Assembly (NCBI GenBank): GCA_964461535.1
Contig: CAYWUY010000015.1
Coordinates: forward strand, 1-50,949
Direction: 5' to 3'
Origin: Flavipsychrobacter sp964461535
GTDB taxonomy: Bacteria; Bacteroidota; Bacteroidia; Chitinophagales; Chitinophagaceae
Length of the DNA: 50,949 nt
The notes under the pieces are model-generated. The model ran no database searches, was not told the origin of the DNA, and saw only the letters and a program-made list of their open reading frames with translations. Numbering within the stretch: the stretch's first letter is position 1; each line of letters opens with the position of its first letter. The position numbers and the translations under genes were made by a program. Below, piece by piece: positions 1-6,273 of this stretch.

Positions 1-233
1 TCGGCAGCAGAAATCTCTTGAGTAACCGGGTATTCATTTATGAAATGATGTTTTACCGCAGCCATTTCTATTGGGGAGGGCTGTGCAGTTCCTATAGCCA
101 TGCCCATATAGCATTGCCTACTATCAGCAGAAACTATTTCTGTGTTTAATAGTTGAGCTACCGCTATGGCTACAGCTGTTTTGCCCACGGCAGTAGGCCC
201 TTGTATAACTATAACAGTTGGGGCTATGCTCAT
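1..233 (-). CDS. miaA: tRNA dimethylallyltransferase, N-terminal part (truncated by window edge)
   Basis: Only the first 77 codons are in the window; the gene runs off the left edge. MiaA transfers a dimethylallyl group from DMAPP to N6 of A37 in tRNAs that read UNN codons. The translation opens with a P-loop (IQGPTAVGKT, about residues 10-19), followed by the family motif DSRQ (about residues 38-41) and the segment MGMAIGTAQPS that is typical of MiaA. The ATG at 231-233 lies just before the P-loop, as expected. The following gene on the same strand's upstream side (272-814) is 38 bp away, so the two are probably co-transcribed with miaA second. Confidence 0.93.
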   Translation of the reverse strand, partial: MSIAPTVIVIQGPTAVGKTAVAIAVAQLLNTEIVSADSRQCYMGMAIGTAQPSPIEMAAVKHHFINEYPVTQEISAA

Positions 234-271
234 TGATGAGGTATAATATACTTAGTGGTTGGTGTAGCTAA

Positions 272-814
272 TTAAAAATCTCCACCCTCTTCGCTCACAC
301 TTTCTTCACCCTCGCTGCCAAATCCATCAGCCATTTCATCTTCCCCAAGGTCATATTTCTCCTCTATCTCCATTAGCTTATCAGGGTTCACTCCTTTAAT
401 GCCATACTGTGCAGGAGCTACACCTTCTTTACGCAAGATAAATGGATATACTCGTCTGTAGGTTTCTTCCTTATTTACGCCAGTAAGCTCAATGTGAAAT
501 GTCCATTTTTTTACAGGATCATATACGTATATGTATTTTTGATCTGGGGTAAAGACAAGAGCTGAAACCGGAGTTTTAAGCATAGATAAGGCAGGTGCAT
601 CTTTTTTATTGGCCAATACCTCAGAATTTATTTCGCGGCCATAGGTCCATTTATCGTTACTCTCATAAAAAGAAGCCGGGTGCTTTCCGTCAAATTCGAA
701 AGCCTGAAGAATTACTTTATGAAAATCCATAAAGGTTTGGTTGCCTTGAATTTCAATATCTCTATAGGTTAAATCGTCTTCTTCCCAGTAAACTCTAAAT
801 CTAAGTATTGCCAT
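272..814 (-). CDS. plasmid pRiA4b ORF-3-like family protein
   Basis: A 180-residue soluble protein with no signal peptide or membrane segment. The N-terminal stretch (ILRFRVYWEEDD, then IEIQGNQTFMDFHKVI and QAFEFDGKHPASFY) fits the pRiA4b ORF-3-like fold, a widespread family of unknown biochemical role that was named after a plasmid but is usually chromosomal in Bacteroidota. The C-terminal 25 residues are acidic (EDEMADGFGSEGEE) and probably disordered. It precedes miaA on the same strand with a 38-bp gap. Nothing nearby suggests a plasmid or mobile element. Family membership is fairly sure; function is unknown. Confidence 0.8.
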   Translation of the reverse strand: MAILRFRVYWEEDDLTYRDIEIQGNQTFMDFHKVILQAFEFDGKHPASFYESNDKWTYGREINSEVLANKKDAPALSMLKTPVSALVFTPDQKYIYVYDPVKKWTFHIELTGVNKEETYRRVYPFILRKEGVAPAQYGIKGVNPDKLMEIEEKYDLGEDEMADGFGSEGEESVSEEGGDF

Positions 815-1095
815 TTCTATGTATTGCGGCTGTAAAAATAGGGTATATGTAGTAATTTACAGGCTATTGTATACTATATAAGCTAAAAATGAAGAGTCTA
901 CTTTTTATGCAGTAAGTATAAATATATGTATCTATAAGTGTGAAAAGCATAGTAAAATCAATACTTTTGTAAAGTTCTAGATACGATTTTATTACTACAA
1001 TAGTTTTTAATAAAAAAAATATGTCCATTTTGGATATTTTTTTCAATATTAAAAACAAATTTGTATTACCTTTGCAGTCCCAAATTTGAATATCC
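815..1095. other. divergent intergenic region upstream of rpmI
   Basis: These 281 bp are AT-rich and separate the minus-strand pRiA4b-type gene from rpmI. They hold the rpmI -7 motif at 1067-1074 and a second TAnnTTTG match (TACTTTTG) at 962-969 with no clear -33 partner. I see no believable gene here. The open frame at 864-1232 on the minus strand runs through rpmI antisense and has no protein character. Confidence 0.6.
1067..1074 (+). promoter_or_regulatory. rpmI-rplT -7 promoter element
   Basis: TACCTTTG matches the Bacteroidota sigma-A -7 consensus TAnnTTTG. It lies 21 bp before the rpmI ATG, so the leader would be about 15 nt. The -33 TTTG is poor; only a T-rich tract is present at the right distance. 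Confidence 0.7.
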
Positions 1096-1293
1096 ATGCC
1101 AAAAGTGAAGACGCATTCACGTGCGAAAAAGACGTTTAAAGTAACAGGTACAGGTAAAATACGCAGATATAAAGCTTTTAAAAGCCACTTGTTAACTAAG
1201 AAATCAAAAACCCGCAAGCGCCACTTGCGCATTCATGGTTTGGTTCACCCTTCAAACGAACCTCTGGTTAAGCGTATGCTTGGCTTGAGATAA
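1096..1293 (+). CDS. rpmI: 50S ribosomal protein L35
   Basis: A 65-residue, strongly basic protein starting MPKVKTHSRAKKTFK, the standard L35 opening, and ending with the conserved region VKRMLGLR. Length and sequence agree with bacterial L35 (about 64-66 residues). It binds 23S rRNA in the large subunit. It precedes rplT by 68 bp on the same strand. The usual upstream partner infC is not here: the gene to the left is on the opposite strand and rpmI has its own -7 motif at 1067-1074. Confidence 0.97.
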   Translation: MPKVKTHSRAKKTFKVTGTGKIRRYKAFKSHLLTKKSKTRKRHLRIHGLVHPSNEPLVKRMLGLR

Positions 1294-1361
1294 ACACATA
1301 TAGGCACTTATATAGGTGTCTTATTATAAACAATATTTGTAAAATATTATAATTTTTAGAT

Positions 1362-1706
1362 ATGCCACGTTCTGTTAATGCAGTAGCATCTCGTGCGAGA
1401 AAGAAGAAAATACTTAATCAAGCCAAAGGTTTTTACGGAAAACGTAAAAATGTATTTACCGTAGCCAAAAACGTATTAGAGAAAGGTCTAGGGTACAAAT
1501 ATGTTGGTCGTAAACTTAAAAAGCGCGAATATCGCAGCCTATGGATTGTGCGTATTAACGCTGCTGTACGCGAAGAAGGCATGAGCTATTCTGAGTTTAT
1601 GGGTAAATTGAATGCTAAAGGTATCAATCTTAACCGTAAAGTTTTGGCTGACCTAGCTATGAATGAGCCGGAATCATTCAAGAAATTAGTATCTGAAGTA
1701 AAATAA
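1362..1706 (+). CDS. rplT: 50S ribosomal protein L20
   Basis: A 114-residue basic protein with the hallmark L20 opening MPRSVNAVASRARKKKIL and the conserved segments GFYGKRKNVFTVAKN and RSLWIVRINAA. L20 is an early 23S rRNA-binding assembly protein. In several bacteria it also represses its own operon through a leader structure; I cannot identify such an element here. It is the second gene of the rpmI-rplT unit and is followed by an intrinsic terminator at 1727-1756. Confidence 0.97.
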   Translation: MPRSVNAVASRARKKKILNQAKGFYGKRKNVFTVAKNVLEKGLGYKYVGRKLKKREYRSLWIVRINAAVREEGMSYSEFMGKLNAKGINLNRKVLADLAMNEPESFKKLVSEVK

Positions 1707-1726
1707 TTACTTTAATAATACTTACT

Positions 1727-1756
1727 GCCGATATCCTTTGGATGTCGGCTTTTTTT
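1727..1756 (+). terminator. rplT intrinsic terminator
   Basis: A 10-bp stem (1727-1736 GCCGATATCC with 1740-1749 GGATGTCGGC, one G-T pair, loop TTT) is followed by seven T residues at 1750-1756. It sits 20 bp after the rplT stop. Confidence 0.9.
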
Positions 1757-1793
1757 GTTTGTAGTTTATATATAAACTACAAACAAAAAAAGC
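1748..1793. repeat. 46-bp perfect palindrome between convergent genes
   Basis: Positions 1748-1770 are the exact reverse complement of 1771-1793, centred on TATA|TATA with no spacer. It overlaps the T-tract of the rplT terminator and ends 6 bp before the stop codon of the convergent gene at 1800. It would form a 20+ bp hairpin in either transcript and probably helps to stop transcription from both sides. Confidence 0.85.
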
Positions 1794-1799
1794 ATAACA

Positions 1800-2873
1800 T
1801 TAAGGATTCATTTTGTATAAAATTGGTAAACTGTAATAATATTTTGAGTTTTTTCCGTTTTCTATATTTGGATAAAGTTTCTCCATTGTAGATATTACTC
1901 TAAATGCCTCTTCATCAAGAGTTGGATGTATGCTGTTTTTTATTTCTAAATTACCAATACTCCCATCCTCAAATACCATAAAACTAACAACTACTCTCCC
2001 ACTTATACCATGAATTCTTGCATACTCAGGATAATGTAAGTTTTTTGACAAATATTCTGATTTATCATAGGGGCCAGACCCTAATTGTTTTAAATAGTTA
2101 GTATCAACTTTATTTTCAGGGCATGTAGTATCTTTACCATTTATTCCATAACATTTGTAATAGTTGATAGCACCATTCCTTTTTATCCCTTGTCTAAATA
2201 TATTACCATTATCATAGTATTCTGTAATATTTGCACCTTCTTTATGATAAACTAGTATGTTGTTGATAGTTGTTTTTGTTGAAAATAGCTTATCCCCATT
2301 CCATTGATTTTCAGTTATAATTGTCTTTTTTGAATCAATGGTCTCGGTTTTAATTAAATTATATAAAGAATAGTAGTATTTTGTAATTGTACTGTCACCA
2401 TCTTTATAGGCAACAGTGTAGATTTTTTTATCATATTCATAGTAATCAATGCCTAATATATTCACGCCAGTACTATCATAGATAGCTTCTTCTATTTTTT
2501 TTCCATTTTTCCATAGCTCTTGATTATATCTAATATTAGATTTAGGTACGTATTTTATCCACGAGCCATCTTTTAAGCTGTTTTTATAGTCACCTTCTTC
2601 TATTTTAGTTCCGTCTTTATAGTAGTATATGAAGTGCCCATTTCTATATTTCCAATACTCTGTATCTAAGCTAGATAAGGCTCCTGAGCGTAATATTATT
2701 CCGTCAATATAGTAGTCTTTAAAGTTATAGCCCTCTTTTGATTTAGATAATTCTCTATAATAATATGCATCCTTTTTTTTACACTCACTCCAACCGGCTG
2801 AATAGTATATTTTATTTTTTGCTGTAGATTGAATTGTTGTAATTGCACTTAATATAAAAAGTAATTTTTTCAT
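1800..2873 (-). CDS. exported MORN-repeat protein with TonB C-terminal domain
   Basis: A 357-residue protein. The first 18 residues (MKKLLFILSAITTIQSTA) form a signal peptide or signal anchor. The middle (about 70-240) is a series of short repeats with the pattern YYxDGTKIEEGxY, WKNGKKIEEAIY and YYDNGNIFRQG, which resembles the MORN/YwqK-type repeats found in Bacteroidota. The last 75-80 residues (from LHYPEYARIHGISGRVVVSF through DEEAFRV to the end) match the TonB C-terminal domain that contacts outer-membrane receptors. The usual proline-rich spacer of TonB is absent and the repeats take its place. Repeat-bearing TonB-C proteins occur in this phylum, but their partner is not known here. Single gene; convergent with rplT. 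Confidence 0.75.
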   Translation of the reverse strand: MKKLLFILSAITTIQSTAKNKIYYSAGWSECKKKDAYYYRELSKSKEGYNFKDYYIDGIILRSGALSSLDTEYWKYRNGHFIYYYKDGTKIEEGDYKNSLKDGSWIKYVPKSNIRYNQELWKNGKKIEEAIYDSTGVNILGIDYYEYDKKIYTVAYKDGDSTITKYYYSLYNLIKTETIDSKKTIITENQWNGDKLFSTKTTINNILVYHKEGANITEYYDNGNIFRQGIKRNGAINYYKCYGINGKDTTCPENKVDTNYLKQLGSGPYDKSEYLSKNLHYPEYARIHGISGRVVVSFMVFEDGSIGNLEIKNSIHPTLDEEAFRVISTMEKLYPNIENGKNSKYYYSLPILYKMNP

Positions 2874-2914
2874 AATGAATATACGCTTTATTCTAATGTT
2901 GAAAACTAACTCAA

Positions 2915-2954
2915 TGATACTAAAAATGCACTCATTGAGTGCATTTTAGTATCA
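2915..2954 (-). terminator. pyrG terminator hairpin
   Basis: Arms 2915-2934 and 2935-2954 are complementary with a single bulged A. Read on the minus strand the core is AAAATGCACTCA/TGAGTGCATTTT followed by more T. It lies about 20 bp after the pyrG stop. Confidence 0.75.
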
Positions 2955-2973
2955 GATATTTTTAAAAATTGTA

Positions 2974-4623
2974 TTAATTAGGTACTGCCATACTACTAAC
3001 TTTTTGTGCGCTGGTATGTCTGGTTTCTTGAGCCTCTTTAGCAGCTTTTACAAAGGCTACAAAAAGTGGATGGGGATTTTCTACAGTGCTTTTATATTCC
3101 GGATGGTATTGAACACCTATGAAGAATGGGTGATTAGCTAGCTCTACTACTTCTATAAGATTTGTTTTTGGGTTTTTACCAACCGGTCTTAATCCGGCAT
3201 TTTCAAAGTCGGTTAGATATTCATTGTTAAATTCATAACGATGGCGATGCCTTTCAGTTATAGCTGTTGCACCATAAATGTCTGCAATCTTAGAGCCTGA
3301 TTGTAAAGTACATTCATAGCTGCCAAGGCGCATTGTACCACCCATTTGTGTTATTGCTTTTTGCTCTTGCATCATACATATTACACCTTGATTGGTATCT
3401 GGGTCCATTTCTGTAGAGTGAGCTTTGCTAAGTCCAAGAACATTTCTTGCAAATTCCACACAGGCCATCTGCATTCCAAGGCAAATTCCGAAAAATGGAA
3501 TTTTATTTTCCCTAGCGTATCTGATAGCCTCAATTTTACCTTCTATACCGCGGCTACCGAAGCCAGGTGCCACCAACATAGCATCTACATTCTCGAGTTT
3601 TTCTTTGGCATTTTCTTTTGTTAGATACTCTGAGTGTATATTTCTAATTTCTACCTTACACTCATTAACTGCTCCGGCATGTATAAAGGCTTCTAAAATA
3701 GATTTGTAAGCATCTTGTAGCTCTACGTACTTGCCAATTAAGCCAATTACTACACGGCTTTTAGGGTAGCGTAGCTTATTTAAAAATTCTTTCCATTTGG
3801 TTAGGTCCGGGTCGTTACCAGTAGGTAATCCTAGTTTTTGAAGACAGATTAGGTCAAGCTTTTCGCGCATCATTTCTAATGGTACGCTGTAAATACTATC
3901 TGCATCCAGAGCCTCAATAACAGCATCTGGTGTAACATTACAGAATAGTGCAATTTTCTTTTTTAAGTCTTTATATAGAGGTTCTTCGGTACGGCAAACT
4001 AATACATCAGGATGAATACCATGCTCGCTCATCATTTTAACTGAGTGTTGAGTTGGCTTAGTTTTAAGTTCTTTTGCAGCTTTTAAATAGGGTATAAGCG
4101 TTAGATGCACTACCATACAGTCGTCTCCCATCTCCCATTTAAGCTGGCGCACAGCCTCTATATATGGAAGAGATTCAATATCTCCCACTGTACCACCCAG
4201 CTCAGTAATAACAATATCAAACTGATTATTTTCACCTAGAAGCAACATTCTACGTTTAATTTCATCAGTAATATGTGGAATAACTTGAACTGTTTTTCCT
4301 AGGTAAGCCCCTTCTCTTTCTTTATTGATTACATGCTGATAAATACGACCTGTAGTTACGTTATTGGCCTGAGATGTAAATGTGTTTAAATAACGCTCGT
4401 AATGCCCTAAGTCTAGATCGGTTTCGGCACCGTCTTCTGTTACATAGCATTCACCGTGTTCATAAGGGTTTAATGTTCCCGGATCTACATTAATGTAGGG
4501 GTCGAATTTTTGAATTGTGGTTCTAAATCCACGAGCTTGTAGCAATTTAGCTAACGAAGCTGCAATGATGCCTTTCCCGAGAGATGAAGTAACACCGCCG
4601 GTAACAAATATATACTTAGTCAT
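2974..4623 (-). CDS. pyrG: CTP synthase
   Basis: A 549-residue protein of normal CTP synthase length. It converts UTP to CTP using ATP and glutamine-derived ammonia. The N-terminal synthetase domain opens with KYIFVTGGVTSSLGKG (P-loop, residues 3-18), followed by DPYINVDPGTLNPYEHGE and DLGHYERY. The C-terminal class I glutamine amidotransferase domain has the nucleophile in GICLGMQ (about residue 380) and the HPEY motif near residue 518. The first ATG is right at the start of the conserved N-terminus. A TAACTTTG -7 motif lies 73 bp upstream at 4696-4703. It follows the RidA-type gene on the same strand, but its own promoter suggests separate control. Confidence 0.98.
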   Translation of the reverse strand: MTKYIFVTGGVTSSLGKGIIAASLAKLLQARGFRTTIQKFDPYINVDPGTLNPYEHGECYVTEDGAETDLDLGHYERYLNTFTSQANNVTTGRIYQHVINKEREGAYLGKTVQVIPHITDEIKRRMLLLGENNQFDIVITELGGTVGDIESLPYIEAVRQLKWEMGDDCMVVHLTLIPYLKAAKELKTKPTQHSVKMMSEHGIHPDVLVCRTEEPLYKDLKKKIALFCNVTPDAVIEALDADSIYSVPLEMMREKLDLICLQKLGLPTGNDPDLTKWKEFLNKLRYPKSRVVIGLIGKYVELQDAYKSILEAFIHAGAVNECKVEIRNIHSEYLTKENAKEKLENVDAMLVAPGFGSRGIEGKIEAIRYARENKIPFFGICLGMQMACVEFARNVLGLSKAHSTEMDPDTNQGVICMMQEQKAITQMGGTMRLGSYECTLQSGSKIADIYGATAITERHRHRYEFNNEYLTDFENAGLRPVGKNPKTNLIEVVELANHPFFIGVQYHPEYKSTVENPHPLFVAFVKAAKEAQETRHTSAQKVSSMAVPN

Positions 4624-4695
4624 AACGCTCTTGTTTTACAAGACCGATGCAACCCTTAAACAATAAAATGGAGAGAGAAAGCAAAAACGGTCGAA

Positions 4696-4703
4696 CAAAG
4701 TTA
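4696..4703 (-). promoter_or_regulatory. pyrG -7 promoter element
   Basis: Read on the minus strand this is TAACTTTG, an exact TAnnTTTG match. TTG trinucleotides occur about 15-20 bp further upstream (higher coordinates). A second match, TATATTTG, lies at 4745-4752. Confidence 0.6.
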
Positions 4704-4762
4704 CAAATTGGGCGCAACAACTACCATAAAATTTACCGGCAGTGCAAATATATTTTTATGCC

Positions 4763-5176
4763 TTACTCAATTGTGGCTATGCACTTTAGTTCAATAGCTA
4801 TAGCAGTAGGTAAAGAATCTATGCCAACTGTAGTGCGACAAGGCTGATTGTCTTTAAAATATTCAGCATAAATTTTATTATATGTATGAAAATCTCTTTT
4901 CATATCTACTAAAAATACGGTAACATCTACAAGCTTGTCCCAGCTGCTGCCGCTTTCTTCTAATATAGTTTTTACATTATCGAATACACTTCTACATTGT
5001 GCTTCGAATTCAAAACCGGTGTGATTACCATGTTTGTCTACTGTTAAACCAGGTATCTCGTCGGTACCAGCTTTTCTAGGTCCAACACCTGATAGGAATA
5101 GTAAATTGCCAACTCGGCGTGCATGTGGATACAAACCTACCGGTTTGGGAGCTTTATCTGTAGAAAATTGTGACAT
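4763..5176 (-). CDS. RidA/YjgF family protein, 2-aminomuconate deaminase-like
   Basis: A 137-residue cytosolic protein of the Rid family, whose members hydrolyse reactive enamine/imine intermediates. Visible family features are the GNLLFLSGVGPRK strand region, the stretch ECR-like QCRSVFDNVKTILEESGSSW, DVTVFLVDMKRDF, and PCRTTVGIDSLP, whose Arg corresponds to the catalytic arginine of RidA. The sequence is closer to the AmnD-like (2-aminomuconate deaminase) branch than to classic RidA, judging by the motif PRKAGTDEIPG. There are no neighbouring kynurenine or aminophenol pathway genes, so the substrate is not established. A TATATTTG -7 motif lies at 5242-5249. Confidence 0.85.
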   Translation of the reverse strand: MSQFSTDKAPKPVGLYPHARRVGNLLFLSGVGPRKAGTDEIPGLTVDKHGNHTGFEFEAQCRSVFDNVKTILEESGSSWDKLVDVTVFLVDMKRDFHTYNKIYAEYFKDNQPCRTTVGIDSLPTAIAIELKCIATIE

Positions 5177-5241
5177 AAAATAGTTGAATTTGTATGTTGT
5201 TAGAAATTATATGTTAAAGGAGAAACTCAAAAAATACACTG

Positions 5242-5249
5242 CAAATATA
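5242..5249 (-). promoter_or_regulatory. -7 promoter element of the RidA-type gene
   Basis: Minus-strand reading TATATTTG matches TAnnTTTG exactly and lies 66 bp before the ATG at 5176. Confidence 0.6.
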
Positions 5250-5375
5250 AGTTAGTAATGAAGAGAATAGCTTACGGATAATTGATTATTCAGGAAATAG
5301 GCTTATTGATAATTGCCATAAAATGTTAAAGGGAAAGAACTGCAACATTTTTTTAACAGTCATTGGAAAGCCGAC

Positions 5376-5390
5376 TGGCACGGCATTTGT
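5376..5390 (+). promoter_or_regulatory. candidate sigma-54 (RpoN) promoter
   Basis: TGGCACGGCATTTGT matches the sigma-54 consensus TGGCAC-N5-TTGC at every conserved base except the final C (T here). The -24 GG (5377-5378) and the -12 dinucleotide (5389-5390) are 10 bp apart, as required. The predicted start site near 5402 is about 14 bp before the ATG of the 62-aa gene at 5416. Confidence 0.6.
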
Positions 5391-5415
5391 ATTTATGTAT
5401 TCAAAACACACAGTT

Positions 5416-5604
5416 ATGCAAAACAGAACAGTAAAATACTTTCGTAAAAACAGAGCTAGAAAAATATTAGAAAGTCCTATAGATGTAGACTTGGTAACCT
5501 TGCTTAGCGCAACATTTGCTTTGACTAAAAGCAATATTGTGAAGCGTGATATTTGTAATACACTAAATGAACTAGAAAGATATAATTACAGACTATCTGC
5601 CTAG
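5416..5604 (+). CDS. small basic hypothetical protein (62 aa)
   Basis: A short open frame beginning MQNRTVKYFRKNRARKIL. A longer frame is open upstream to 5323, but the ATG at 5416 is preferred because the sigma-54-like promoter at 5376-5390 lies inside that extension. The product has a basic N-terminal third and a helical-looking remainder (DVDLVTLLSATFALTKSN, then a Glu/Leu/Tyr-rich tail); there is no signal peptide or membrane segment. I do not recognise a family. It stands alone between two minus-strand genes and is followed about 105 bp later by a strong terminator at 5711-5741. Isolated position, own promoter and own terminator favour a real gene. Confidence 0.55.
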   Translation: MQNRTVKYFRKNRARKILESPIDVDLVTLLSATFALTKSNIVKRDICNTLNELERYNYRLSA

Positions 5605-5710
5605 AAAGTAACAATTATTGCGACTGTGTCGCCAACATTTATTATCTACTATCTATCTTAAGTTTTATAAGAATATTATTAAGTATTTTGGAGAATGCTG
5701 TAAATATAAA

Positions 5711-5741
5711 AGCGTCAACTGCGGAAGTTGACGCTTTTTTT
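5711..5741. terminator. bidirectional intrinsic terminator
   Basis: Stem AGCGTCAACT (5711-5720) with AGTTGACGCT (5726-5735), loop GCGGA, followed by T residues to 5741. AAA precedes the left arm, so it works in both directions and serves the 62-aa gene and the convergent gene at 5758. Confidence 0.9.
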
Positions 5742-5757
5742 GTGAAATAGTTGACCA

Positions 5758-6108
5758 CTATAAGTTTACTGAAGTAGGTAGATTACCAGTAGAAAAAGGA
5801 TAATCTTCAAGAATCATGTTATTTCCCAGCCAAGTGTATAAGTCTTGATGTATGGTATCTTCATTAGGTGTTTTGGCAATGATAACCACATCAAAAAGTA
5901 ATCCTTTATAATCTTGATTCAATGCTTCTTTGGCGTTGTTGTCTAGCAGAACGTAATAAAGGAAAAAGCGGTACTTGTTATTCTCGTCGAAAGGAGTAAT
6001 TACCACATCTGTAATAGTAGCATTAGTGCCGGCAAGCTGTGTACCAATTAAATATTGGAAATCGTTACACAACTTTTCAGCTTCCTGAATAGAATAAGGT
6101 ATTTTCAT
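5758..6108 (-). CDS. hypothetical cytosolic protein (116 aa)
   Basis: A 116-residue protein with no signal peptide, membrane segment or cysteine-rich motif. It starts MKIPYSIQEAEKLCNDFQYL and has an alternating beta/alpha look, with a hydrophobic strand YRFFLYYVLLD near residue 50 and LLFDVVIIAKT near residue 75. I do not recognise the family. It lies 165 bp downstream of the VWA membrane gene on the same strand; the spacer carries nested TTGAC repeats (6246-6268). It shares the terminator at 5711-5741 with the gene opposite. Confidence 0.7.
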   Translation of the reverse strand: MKIPYSIQEAEKLCNDFQYLIGTQLAGTNATITDVVITPFDENNKYRFFLYYVLLDNNAKEALNQDYKGLLFDVVIIAKTPNEDTIHQDLYTWLGNNMILEDYPFSTGNLPTSVNL

Positions 6109-6245
6109 TTGTGTATTATTTCAATTTCTAAGTTACATATTATACACCTTACATAAACGCTCGCCACTATTTTTAAACCTTGAAATAGAAGGTAATAACA
6201 CCTAATTAACGCATTTTTTTGCTATAAAATATTGCATCCTATAAA

Positions 6246-6268
6246 TTGACGTGTCAAATTATTTTGAC
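6246..6268. promoter_or_regulatory. nested TTGAC inverted repeats, possible operator
   Basis: TTGAC (6246-6250), GT, GTCAA (6253-6257) form one inverted pair. GTCAAA (6253-6258), TTAT, TTTGAC (6263-6268) form a second pair sharing the middle half-site. It lies between the stop of the VWA gene (6274) and the start of the 116-aa gene (6108), so it could be a regulator site for the latter. Confidence 0.35.
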
Positions 6269-6273
6269 AAAAT

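Noticed and set aside
272..814. pRiA4b-type gene as evidence of a plasmid or mobile element
   Set aside because: The family is widespread on chromosomes and nothing else here (transposase, integrase, inverted repeats, replication gene) supports mobility.
864..1232. Minus-strand open frame of about 122 codons over the rpmI promoter and gene
   Set aside because: It is antisense to rpmI and its promoter, rich in Phe/Leu/Tyr runs and without any family pattern; rpmI is certain.
4647..4847. Plus-strand open frame between pyrG and the RidA-type gene
   Set aside because: It covers the pyrG promoter and the 3' end of the RidA-type gene in antisense and has no protein character.
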